DNA of 64,000 nucleotides. It comes from Dipteronia dyeriana. Taxonomy: Eukaryota; Streptophyta; Magnoliopsida; Sapindales; Sapindaceae. Below, one piece after another: positions 1 through 10,400 of this stretch (position 1 is its first letter; each line of letters opens with the position of its first letter). The notes beneath the pieces were generated by a model. It was not told the DNA's origin. It worked only from the letters and a program-made list of their open reading frames with translations, and made no database searches. A program made the translations under genes and the position numbers. The stretch covers positions 20,899,098-20,963,097 of the forward strand of contig CM065297.1 in assembly GCA_032871835.1 (NCBI GenBank), given 5' to 3'.

Positions 1-195
1 AAGGTTGCGAGGACTGGCACCATCTCGTACTCACGAAGCAGGCTCTCATTAGATGGCCAAGTAATATCATCGATAGTATCATCCCTCCACTGGCTGTAAT
101 CTTTACCCCGGGACTGGCCTGACATCCGGGACTACACCCTCAACCGACTCTTGACTTGCGTAAAAGGTCGAGAGAGAATGCTCGGACGGAATCTC

Positions 196-867
196 TTAAT
201 GCATAGGATAGGGCTCTTTGCCTTGACTACCACAGTAGGCTCTCCATTCCTTCATTTGAATCCGAAGAGATTCCAAGGACAGGTCCACATGGTGTTTGAT
301 TGACAACTCCCAATTAGCACGGGCCTTCTCGGTCTCCCTATTCTTGACTTTGAAGAACTCGCCAGCCGAAACTAGCCCACGTTGAAATTCCCGAAGGAGT
401 AGGGCGTCATAAGCAGGGGATCTTTTAAAATGATCCATCCCTTGGACTTCCAGTTCCAACCTGGCCTCTCGGGAAAGGGAATCAACTGTCAGCACTTGGC
501 GCTCCAAATCTTTAATTTTTTAGACATACACCGGCTTTGCCTGCTCCGCCTCCTGCTCGGCCTTAAGCATGGGTTCTTCAGCAGAAGAAAGAAGATTTTG
601 AAGCGATGCAACCTTCTCCTCTGCCAAAGATGACTTGTCCTCAGCTTCAACCTGCTTCGCCAGGCAGTGGTCGGTAAATATCTGTACAGAACAGACCTCC
701 TGCTGAAAATCCTGCTCAGCTCGAGCATGACCCTCCTCACTCACCTTCAGTTGAGCCTCTAAACGCCTTATCCGATCGGCTTGACATTGCTGCGTTTGAA
801 CAAGCTCAGCAAATTCGGCCACCATCTGTAAAGGAATAGACTTAGAAATCCGGCAGAAGCAAAACAA
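196..867 (-). pseudogene. Antisense coiled-coil ORF of a Tat-like retrotransposon, one in-frame stop
   Basis: Two minus-strand pieces, 867-520 and 507-196, lie in the same frame and are separated only by a TAA at 522-520. Together they give about 220 residues. The first half is a heptad-rich coiled coil (QTQQCQADRIRRLEAQLKV, then Glu/Ala/Lys-rich repeats). The second half keeps a coiled-coil pattern (LLLREFQRGLVSAGEFFKVK). No enzyme motif, signal peptide or membrane segment is present. Its position just before a LTR, and its opposite orientation to that LTR, fit the additional antisense ORF of Tat-lineage elements. The function of these ORFs is not established. A structural Gag-like role is possible but unproven. 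The upstream start lies near 867 or beyond. Confidence 0.5.
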
Positions 868-1006
868 TAAAGGAGTCAGAAATAACTGAGTCAGATTTAA
901 CTTACATAAGATGCACCGTTGAAAACATTTTGAAGACGTTCGGTCACTGAACCATCTCTAAAACCGCTCCAATGGTCCTCCCCGATATAGGCCTGACCGG
1001 AGGTAT

Positions 1007-1878
1007 TGTTGTATGTAAATTTTACCAAGCATACACGTCATTGATAGGAAGGAAAAAATAGCCAGGTGGATGCCCAAATGGGCATCCGGGAAATATCCTA
1101 TAAGGCATCATTAAAGAGAAGAAAGCCTGAGTAAGCATATACTGAATAAAACCTACTCGGGATCAACTAACAGCACTCAGCACTGTTAAATAACACTTCC
1201 ACTTGGGCTCAAACGGTACTACTTGGGACCATCAAGTATTACTCTTACTCGGGAATAAATACAACCCGAGTAAGAACTTGGTGCTTATTTCACACGGATT
1301 GTCATTAAATACGTGACGATATCCATCAGGAAGGAATCCCAAATGAAATAGAGTATTAAATAAGAAGAGTCCCCAATCAGGAAATAACTTGATTTCTTTA
1401 CGAAGACTACATTCTTATAAGGAAACAAGTCCAAATGGAACTGCAATACTAGGATCCCACTCGATTTCCATGAGACTCCGAAACAGGAAAGAAGACAAAT
1501 CGACCTCAAGAAAGTAACCGAATCACAATTAAATACAAAGATCCTGTATTACTTGTACAAGGCAGATTAGGGTTATATAAACATATAAATAGACCCATAA
1601 TCTCGTCCAGAAAAAATATAGGCATTATAGCATACATCAATCACAGTAAATACAGAGAGAAAAAAGAGAGATCAAGAGCTTGTAAAACATCTTATTCTCT
1701 TAGTAGATTTTGGCTTGGTTGATCTTTCAACCACCCGTGGATGTTTCTCCAGCCGTCGGAGTTTTACCACGTAAAATTTGTCTTTGTTACTCTCTCTGCA
1801 TCTCTTTCTCTTTGATTCAATAGCCAAAATCCAGTTCTTGTTGGCTTTTCTGGCATAATCCAGAAATCGACGTCAACA
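1007..1878 (+). repeat. 3' LTR of the Tat-like element
   Basis: The segment starts TGTTG and ends CAACA, the usual TG...CA form, and is about 872 bp long. A TATA box lies in GGTTATATAAACATATAAAT near 1572-1591, and a GTTTTACCACGTAAAA block typical of plant LTR R/U5 regions lies near 1760. The right border is supported by the abrupt start of recognisable PABP coding sequence at 1879. The last ~25 bases, reverse complemented, closely match the start of the LTR at 60717, which supports the terminus. Confidence 0.6.
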
Positions 1879-2302
1879 AGAATCTTAATGGTTCCTATCG
1901 GTGACAAACAGATGTAAGTTAAGCTGTTTTTCAGTTTTGTCATGTCAAGTTATTTTGATCATATATAAGTCAGTTTCTGGTTTTTTGCCTGTTTCCTGGT
2001 CTCTGGATATGTATTGTGTTTTCATATATGTAATTTATGGTGCAGATATGTTGGAAAGTTCTTGAGAAGAAATGACCGCATTTTTCCTAGCCCTGATGCT
2101 ATACTCACCAATCTATACGTGAAGAATTTAGATTTAGATTTAGATGTCACGGAAGAAGTTCTACTTGAAAAGTTTTCTGAGTTTGGGAAGCCTGGTATTG
2201 CAAAGGAAGTAGATGGGACCTCAAGAGGTTTTGGCTTTGTGAACTTTGATAATCCAGATGATGCCAAACAGGCTACAGAAGTTATGAATGGGCCAAAACT
2301 TG
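1879..2302 (+). pseudogene. Poly(A)-binding protein pseudogene, 5' surviving part (end of RRM2 to RRM3)
   Basis: Two exons remain. The first (1879-1913) reads through GDKQI and ends at a GTAAGT donor. The second (2046-2302) follows a GTGCAG acceptor and encodes YVGKFLRRND, then an RRM with RNP2 LYVKNL and RNP1 SRGFGFVNF, ending at a GTGGGT donor. The split codon joins correctly (Q-I-Y-V-G-K-F). Plant PABPs have four RRMs and a C-terminal MLLE domain. RRM1 and most of RRM2 are missing, cut off by the LTR at 1878. The NGS-IGDKQ stretch needs a shift of frame (4 instead of 6 bases between the GGT and ATC codons), so even this remnant is not open. It continues at 22384-24295 after about 20 kb of insertions. 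Confidence 0.85.
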
Positions 2303-2579
2303 GTGGGTTTTGAATTCTTTTTTGCCTTAATTAAGAAGAGTTACAATTGTCTGATAAGGCTCTCCTTGAGTAGGGTCAAAAATTCTCTATAGCTAGGGCA
2401 TAAAAAAAGGCCGAACCCGAGCAAATTTTGCATCATCAGTTTGAGGAGTAAAGCAAAGAGCAAATCATGAAATACAAAGTGGTTTTTTTTTTGCTCATGT
2501 CTACCTGGATTTACACATAATTGTTAATTTTTCTTACCCTTTTATTTCTTTCATTTAAAATGTATGGATCAAATGTATA
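2303..2579 (+). other. Remnant PABP intron
   Basis: AT-rich, non-coding DNA between the donor after RRM3 and the start of MULE A. It reads as ordinary intron sequence with no second feature. Its last nine bases (AAATGTATA) would be the left target duplication of MULE A, but no convincing partner is found on the far side. Confidence 0.5.
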
Positions 2580-2690
2580 GGGTTCAAAAAATTAATGACA
2601 CTTTTTTGGGGGCTGTTGTGTAAATAGCACCACATTAATAAATTATGTTTAAAAGACACCATTTAAAATGTGGAGACCAAAATACCCGTA
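2580..2690 (+). repeat. Left terminal inverted repeat of MULE A
   Basis: ATTATGTTTAAAAGACACC and its surroundings (2640-2662) recur in inverse near 20550-20580 as GTCTTTTAAACATAAG. The region is also colinear with 41289-41400 in MULE B, which fixes the left border. Confidence 0.7.
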
Positions 2691-2964
2691 CATCACTTTC
2701 GTTGTGAAGAAAGAGAAAAAATAAAAATAAAAACAAAAAAAGTGAATCGATGGTTTCGTGTTCACGGTGATGGTACTGGAACTTAGAAACCAGTTTATCG
2801 TTGAACAGAATATTGCAATCGATCGAGGTTAGTTGAACATTGAATTTGTACCATTTTGGTTGTTGATTAATTGAATGAAATGTTAGATTATGTTTTATTT
2901 GTGGATCTGAGAATGAAAATGGGTTAGGTTAGGGTTTTGTATTTGTAAAAAAGTTATTGAAGAA

Positions 2965-3525
2965 GATGAATCGAGCTTCGAGCATTTGTATAAAATCTCG
3001 GAGCTTTTATACAAAAGCTCGATCCAAGCTTTTTAACAAAAACTAGATCCGAGCGTTTATAAAAGTGTCAAGCTTTTATATAAAAGCTCGAAGCTTTTTT
3101 ACAAAAGCTCGATCCGAGCTTTTATAACAGCGTCGAGCTTTTACAAAACCTCGATCCGAGCTTTTGTACAAATTCTCGAAGTTTTATACAAAAGCTCGGA
3201 TTGAGGTTTTATAAAAGCTCCGAACTTTTATAAAACCTCGATTCGAGCTTTGATATAAAAGCTCGACGCTTTAATATAAAATCGATCCGAGCTTTTGTAC
3301 AAAATCTCGAAGCTTTTATACAAAAGCTCGGAGTTTTATACAAAAGCTCGCAGCTTGTATACAAAAGCTCTGAGCTTTTATACAAAAGCTTGATCCGAGC
3401 TTTTACACAAAAGCTTGATCCGAGCTTTTACACAAAAGCTCGGAGCTTGATGATAAAAGCTCGCTTCGAGCATAAAAGCTCTGTTCGAGCTTTTATCTTC
3501 GAGCTCCGAGCTTTTGTTAAGGTTA
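2965..3525 (+). repeat. Left subterminal palindromic array of MULE A
   Basis: About twenty imperfect units of 22-30 bp follow one another, each built round GAGCTTTTATACAAAAGCTC, itself nearly a perfect inverted repeat, often joined by GATCC. Spacing and orientation vary, so this is a cluster of short palindromes rather than a strict satellite. It lies between the TIR and the ATG of the Ulp1 gene at 3590 and therefore occupies that gene's promoter position. An array of the same type occupies the other end (19800-20290). Confidence 0.85.
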
Positions 3526-3589
3526 GATCTTGTTATTTCTGAGGATTTCACAGGGCCAAAAAATTAATTATGTTGTTGTTTAATTTCAG

Positions 3590-5764
3590 ATGACGAATCG
3601 GTTGAGGGAGTCACTTAAAACTCCAGTGGGAGAGTGGTACGAGGGCAAAGTCACTCGCCATGACCATTTCAATGCCCTTGGCCAGATAAAAGATGCCATT
3701 AACCGGGTCCTTGCAGAATGGGCTGAGAAAGACCGACGTCGGTTAAAGGCGTCCTATTTTGGACATTTATTGACCATGCCCCACCTGGTGCCACCAGCTA
3801 CTTCTGCGGGAGGTGCATCATAATGGACCCTCAAACGAGATGTGGTTTATGTTAGGCAGTCATGAGGTGAGGTTCTCGAAGGTAGAATTCTGCATAATCA
3901 CCGGATTAAGGTTCAGAGTAGTACCAAATACTAGTAGTTATGTTAACGTGGATAATGGCCTACAACACCGGTACTTTGGTGGTAAGGATGAGATTTCATC
4001 CTTAGAGTTGAGAGATGTCCTGAGGCGAGATGAGTTTCAGTAGGCATACGATAGTTTGAAACTATGCCTCATTTATATGCTGAACTGGATACTTATGGGG
4101 TTGGACGAGAGAGTCAAAATTCCAGTTTGGCAGTTACAACTGGTGGATGATCTTGACGGTTTTGACGCGTTCCCGTGGGGTGCACACGTGTACAGTCATT
4201 CTTTAATTTTATTCAAGCATGCGCTTGACGGGCGAAGAGAGCGGTTCTAGAGACGCCAATAAGCAAAGGGACATGACAAACATATGGTAGAGGCGTACAA
4301 TACTCATGGTTTACCTTACACCCTTTTGGTAAGCATTTTATGTATAAAATCATTTACGTTTGTAATCATCTATACAGAATTTGGAAATAACATATATTTA
4401 TTTGTAGAATTTTGCTTTCGAGGTGATCCCCGAGATTGGGACCTAATTCAGGACTCTGGTGGCTACCGATATGTTTCCTCAAATTCTAAAGTGGGTGTTA
4501 AAGATACAACCGATGGAGGGTAGTTGTTGAATATATTCACAGATCATGTAAGTGTCTAACTTGTTAATGTTAATAACTAAATTCAATTACACAATGTTCT
4601 AACAATGTTTTCAGGTATTTGCAAGGACAGAATTGGTGGCCACCCAAGCTGAGAGAGGTGAACCCTATTATGCGGGCATAGCGGAGGCGATACCGGATCC
4701 TTTGGGTGGGGGACAGAAGGTATACCGGATTCAGTGAGGGTGATTCCGAGTGAGCACAATGTTATACCGGAGGTAGAGCAATGTTGTGTCAGTGAAGAGA
4801 TGCATATGGACACAGAGTTGGCCCTTGAGATACCCTGGAGACAGCGACAAGTACGATTTATGATGATGAGGCACAATGCTGTAGATAGCTCACAAGGAGA
4901 TGGTGTAGGGGCGCACGAGGTATGTTAAAACTGTTGCTCTGCATTTATTTGTTTCAAACGCAAGTATGTGTGCATGACTGACATTGTGTACTTGTTTTCA
5001 TGACCTACTAGAGCTTAGAATCCAAGCATTGGAGGATTCAGTCCTAGCTTTACGGGGGATGATCTGCGGAGAAGTGATGAAGAACGAAACAGGAAACATC
5101 AGCAGCTGATGGACTTAGTCTAAGCTTTATGGGGATCGACATCACAAACAGCAGGAGAGAGCCTACAGTCCCATGATCGATATGATTCATACAGAGACTT
5201 CGTGGGTGGACGTAGTCCTATCAACGGGGCAGACCCGACCAGAAACGTAGATGGTATGCCCATTACCTGACCAAAGACATATGGTACCGTATCCGATACA
5301 CAGGTGGCCAGACCTGATACATAGGGTATCGATATAGACACTGGAGGCCCTGGCCGACACCAGGAGACTCGTACTGAGAGTACACCTTAGTTTCCTCTAC
5401 TTCTGGAGGTGCAGGAGATTTTATTGGAATGAAATCACCGTCTTAGAGGTTCTTCCACTGGACTTGGCTCTGCAGTTACACTGCATGATACCTCTCCTCC
5501 TCCCACTATCATAGCCACATCATCCCATGGGATCCCTCCTCTCTCTATCATCACACCTGGTTCATCCCACGAGATCCTTCCTCCTCCCACCGACACACCA
5601 TGCGTCCTCTGTATCCCCCATGCGGGAAAGCGCGGGTGGCAGCTGGTCAGCCCAAACACTGACCCGACTAGTCCAAAGTGGCCTAGGACAATGCCAGTAA
5701 CATCAGAGCATACAATCAATCCTACAGCGTTGGTAGATGTTGGGCAGTTGGAGGCCAACAAAGC
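3590..5764 (+). pseudogene. Ulp1-like gene of MULE A, N-terminal half (DUF1985-like region)
   Basis: The start ATG at 3590 directly follows a TTTCAG acceptor-like site, so an upstream leader intron is possible. Frames read MTNRLRESLKTPVGEWYEGK, then a block with EMWFMLGSHEVRFSKVEFCI and a FGG motif (3813-4043), then LKLCLIYMLN (4065-4094) and a stretch ending FPQILKW (about 4470-4490). This order matches the DUF1985-type N-terminal region fused to Ulp1 (C48) proteases in plant MULEs. A TAG at 4041 and several frame changes break it. From 4620 to 5764 the frames are hydrophilic, low in motifs and full of stops. The reading frame is cut at GQLEANKA by the Sirevirus and resumes at 15434. Confidence 0.7.
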
Positions 5765-6114
5765 TGAAAAGTCCTCATTTATTGATTGGCTTATTTCGTA
5801 AAAACCACATTGTTAGGGTTCATGTAAGGGTAGCTTAGGCTCTTAAGACCTCAAAAGGAGAAACACCAAAGGTAAAATTCTTGTGCTTACTTACTTTGAA
5901 GAGATAGTTGCACACACTCACATATTCATGCATAACTCTTGATCTTATATGTTGAGTGTTTTCTTGTGTGCATTTAGTTTAAATGACTCTTGTTGACCTA
6001 TTTGCATCTTGCTATGAAAGTTGTATGTCATGCTAGGCATTAAAATAGGATGCAATTTCATCACTCTTGAACTTATTGCTTTTGTGCTTTTGTGCTTTTG
6101 AGTGTTGAAAAAAT

Positions 6115-6420
6115 AGGTCTTGCGCTGGTGGTGCGCTACTCGACCATCGTACCTCACCAGCGTAACTTTCACAGTGGACCGCCGCTAGTTATGCGCCACT
6201 GAGCTGCGCTGCTGCACCCGCGCGTAGTTAAAAAATATGGGCGTGCGCTGGTGATGCGCTACTCGTCTAGCACAGCCTCATCAGTGCAAACATCCTAGAG
6301 AATCTGCGCTTGTGTTGCGCAACTGGGATGCGCCACTCGTCCAGCGTCTATTTTAAAATTAGGTTGTGCGCTGGTGGTGCGCTACTCGACCAGCGCACGT
6401 CACCAGCGCACACAGAGGAA
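6115..6420 (+). promoter_or_regulatory. GC-rich palindrome cluster in the LTR U3
   Basis: At least five copies of GCGCTGGTGRTGCGCTACTC or its partner CACCAGCGCA lie within 300 bp of otherwise AT-rich DNA. Facing pairs can form hairpins. Clustered palindromes in this part of the LTR are described for Sireviruses and are thought to be cis-regulatory. The same block, with a few changes and one internal deletion, is in the 3' LTR at about 14200-14485. Confidence 0.6.
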
Positions 6421-6459
6421 GCTGGGACATTTTTTCCAAAACGACCTCATTTTGTTTGG

Positions 6460-6482
6460 ATCTTATATATATATATATAACT
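6460..6482 (+). promoter_or_regulatory. TATA box of the Sirevirus 5' LTR
   Basis: A TCTTATATATATATATATAA run directly follows the palindrome block; transcription would start some 30 bp downstream. The 3' LTR has the equivalent at about 14536-14551 with fewer TA units. Confidence 0.55.
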
Positions 6483-7370
6483 CAATGCCTTAAGGTCGTG
6501 TATGAGTTCAGAATGTCACATTTCTTCCTTAGAACACATTTCAAAGGAAAAACACTTCCAAGAACTCATTTTTAATCACTCAAAGCATTCCCATGAGCAT
6601 TAAATCTTCATCTTGCATCATCAAAGTTCATCTAGAGTGCATCTATGGATAGGGTTGCTTCATAACATCTTGTTTGGTAAGTTCTTCATTATCTTCTTAC
6701 AAGTTAAGTGTTTTGCTTACTAACCCATCTCTTTAATTAATTGTATTCTCTTAGAATATTTCTAGATACAAATTAGAGATTGTTGTGATGACATGATTGA
6801 GTGTTGTATTGTGATAACTTCATAGGATTGATTGATCTATGTTTAGCTAAGCTATTTGAACATGTCATTTAGCACTTGATATCTAGGTTTGCATTGATTG
6901 TCATCTCATTATCCTAGATAAGCATATAGGGTTTCCTAGCCTTGTTTGTTCATTGAATATCATCATATATTCACTTAGGACACTTTATCTCTTCATTGAG
7001 AAGTAAGAATTGTGTTGCTTTCGGGAGTAGGTAGCTTAAAGCACAAGCATGATGAACTAGGTTCACTTATACCGGGATTAGATAGTGGTGGAGGATTAAA
7101 CCGGGATTAGGTTGTAATTCCTTTATCATTAGTGGATTCGAGGTTCTAGTGTGGCCCACTCATCAGCCCGTGGTTTTTCCCATTTGGAGGGTTTCCACAT
7201 ATATCTCAAGTGTTTTTACTATTTCCGCATTTATTACACTTGTGGTATCTTTGTAACTAGATAGGGGTATTTTTGTCTACTTGACTCTTAACGAAAATTA
7301 GGTAAAATTTAATTAAAATCTATTCACCCCCCTCTAGATTAATATTACACACCATATTATTTATTTCAAT

Positions 7371-7382
7371 TGATATCAGAGC
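7371..7382 (+). other. Primer-binding site
   Basis: TGATATCAGAGC differs by one base from TGGTATCAGAGC, the initiator-methionine-tRNA primer site common in Ty1/copia elements. It starts two bases after the LTR end. Confidence 0.8.
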
Positions 7383-7473
7383 ACGTTCCTAGACATACAT
7401 AGTTGATCCTAGCTCTTTTTGGTGTCTGTTGCATTTTGTGTGTGTATAGATCATTCATACATTTGCATTGGCA

Positions 7474-10400
7474 ATGAGGGAGCTTCAAGCACTAGACCTC
7501 CACTCCTCACCGGGGTTGAATTATGCCTCTTGGAAAGGCAAGATGGAGTCGTACATATGCCAAATTCATGACAGAGCATGGATGGCAGTTGAAGATGGCT
7601 ACACTCTACCGATGATGACTTCTGCAGTTGAAAAAGATGACGTACTTAAACCAAAGGCTCAATGGAATGCACAAGAGTTTGAGGCTTCAAAGTGGAATAG
7701 GAAGGCAATGCATGCCATCCTATGTGCAATGGATGATAACCAGTACAAATTGGTTCAGAACACTAGGATAGCTAAGGAGGCATGGGATATCCTAGAAGTT
7801 GCTCATGAGGGAACCGATGTGGTTAAAGAATCGAAGCTTCAAGTTCTCCAAACGCAATTTGAGTTGCTTAAGATGTATGAGAACGAGTGCTTCAATGACT
7901 TTGAAATAAGGTTGATAGACATTGTGAACCAAAGTCATCAACTTGGTGATCCTTATTCGGATAGGAAGATCAAATAGAAGATTATGAGATCTCTACCCGA
8001 TAGATTTGAGTCTAAGGTGACGGCTTTGGAAGAAAATAGTGGTTACAAGGACATGAAACCAAGTGAAGTGATTGAGAGGCTTTTAGCATATGAATCTAGG
8101 AAATGTCCTAACCCCACACCATCAAAGAAACAAAAAGATATTGCTTTGAAAGCCTCCAAAGTTGAGAAGGATGAAGGTGATGACTCAGATGAAGAGATGG
8201 CCTTGCTAATGAGGAAGTTCAAGAAATTCTACAAGTCCGAGAAGAAAGGCTTTGGATCTAAGGGTCAAGACTTAAAGAAAAAGGCTTCCTTCAAGAAGTT
8301 TGAGCCTAGGCAAGAGAAGACCGGAAAGAAAGGAGTCCAATGCTATGAATGTGGTGGAATATGTCACTTTACCCCGGAATGTGCAAATCACAAGAACAAA
8401 AAGAAGAGAGAAATGATGGCTGCCACATGGAGTGAAAGTGATAACACTAATGAAGGAGATGAGTCTTCAGATGATGAAGAACTCATGGCTAACTTCATAG
8501 CATTTACATCCTCTCTTAGGAGCAAAGATGCTAGTGAATAAGAGAATGATAGTCAAGAGGAAGACTACTCAAGTGATGCTGGATCTTCATCATAATCCAC
8601 AAATGGAAGTGTGGATATGATGGATCTCAAGGACTACATGGCCAAGTTTGAGAGCTCAAGATTAAAGAACAAGAATGAGATCAAGAGACTAAAAGAAGAA
8701 AATCTAGACCTCTCAACTCAAGTTGACCAACTAAATGAAGAGTTGGAAAGATCTAAGAGGAGTGAAGAAGGGTTGAAGAAAGAGCTTGAAGATGCTAGAG
8801 AGTTGTTGGCCAAGATGAACTCTAGCACCAAGAAACTTGACCACATGTTAGATGTTGGAAAGAGGCCAAGTGACAAGAAGAGGCTTGGGTTTGAAGATGA
8901 CAAGATGTCCTCTACTCCAAGCAAGACCATTTTTGTAAGAAGCATGAACTTCAATGGGTCATCTCCTCATCAAACTCCTAGGAAGAAGCTTGATCTAGGA
9001 GAGTGTTCAAATAGTGCTCAAGTGAAAGTGGCATCAAGAAGCCCACCTCAAGCTCATCCTATAAGGGCTCCTCAAGCTAACCTCCCTCAACCAAAAGCTC
9101 ACAAAGGGAAGACACATATCATGCAAGCTCAACCAAGGAAGCAATCAAGTCTTGCTAAACAACAAAGAAGGAAATCTCCTCAACAACAAGCAAGCCAACC
9201 ACAAAGACATGGGAAGGCTCCAATGCATCATCAAGGATTTGGTATAATTCCTAACTTTTTACCTACATGTCATTTTTGTGGTATTGATGCTCATATTAGA
9301 CCAAATTACTTTAGGTATATCAAATTGTGTAGGATTGAAAGCATGATAGAAAAGAAAAAGGCTAGAGCCATGATGCATGATCCTAAGAAACCTAGAGCCA
9401 TGATGCATATCACTAGGAAAAGTGGAACACTTTTGCATGATCATAGGACATTTAGAGCCCATGTACCATTGCCCAATAGGAAGGAAAATACTGCACCTAG
9501 GTGGATTAGAAAGGATGCACACCTTTGCCATGTTGTACAAATTGCTTTGAAAGCTCATTCTTGTGATTTTTGGTATTTGGATAGTGGGTGCTCTAGGAAC
9601 ATGACTGGAAATAAGAGTTTCTTTGAGACTCTTGTGATGAAGGAGAGAGGAAATGTCACCTTTTGGTGATGGATCCAAAAAGAAGATTAAAGAAAAGGGA
9701 ACCATTTCCATTCCTGGATTACCTTCCTTGTCCAATGCTTTGTATGTTGATAGTCTAAAAGCCAATTTGATAAGCATTTCACATCTTAGTGATGATGGAC
9801 TCTCCGTCTTGTTTAGGAAAAATGATTGTTCTATCCTATTTCCTAATGGACAAACCTTGTTAAAAGGTATGAGGTCTAGTGACAATTGCTATTGTCTTGA
9901 GGCTAGAAGTGTGTCTTGTAATGTGTCCAAGGATAAACAAATAGAGTTGTGGCATGAAAGACTTGGTCACATGAATTTTAGGGATTTAAGAATCTTAGAT
10001 AAGTTCAATGTTGTGTGAGGCCTTCCCAAGCTTGGGAAAAAGGTTAATGGTGTTTGTGGACCTTGCCAACAAGGGAATCAAATCAAAAGTATACACAAAA
10101 AGGGCAAGTATATAACCACCAAAGAACCTCTAGAGCTTCTCCACATGGATCTTATGGGTCCTATGCAAACCGAGAGTTTAGGTGAAAAGAGATACATTTT
10201 TGTGTGTGTAGATGACTTCTCTAGGCACACATGAACTTATTTCCTTAGAGAAAAATCTGAAACTTTTGACAAGTTTAAAATGCTTTGCTCTAATATTCAA
10301 AATGAAATGAACTCCAAGATTAAAATTATTAAGAGAATTAGGAGTGACCATGGGAAGGAATTTGAGAATGCCCACTTTGAAAACTTCTGCAATAGTCTAG

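Larger units (their letters stand above)
1..1878 (+). mobile_element. 3' part of a Tat-like Ty3/gypsy retrotransposon (partial)
   Basis: The window opens inside an LTR retrotransposon and leaves it at 1878, where poly(A)-binding-protein sequence begins. An antisense coiled-coil ORF (196-867) is followed by a + strand LTR (1007-1878). An additional antisense ORF between pol and the 3' LTR is a known trait of Tat-lineage Ty3/gypsy elements, so that lineage is inferred. No gag, protease, RT or integrase is visible because the element extends beyond the left edge. The 5' LTR and the left target duplication are therefore not available. Bases 1-195 hold only broken frames that continue past the antisense ORF stop. 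Confidence 0.6.
5765..7368 (+). repeat. 5' LTR of the Sirevirus
   Basis: 1604 bp, TG...CA. It holds a palindrome-rich GC block (6115-6420) and then a TATA run followed about 20 bp later by the start of the region shared by R. Compared by eye with the 3' LTR, it carries scattered substitutions and small indels, so the insertion is not recent. Confidence 0.9.

Noticed and set aside
2965..3525. CRISPR-like or satellite array
   Set aside because: Units are short imperfect palindromes with irregular spacing in a plant transposon; there are no unique spacers and no fixed period.
9259..9885. 208-residue minus-strand ORF
   Set aside because: Shadow of the Sirevirus gag-pol, which has clear motifs on the plus strand.
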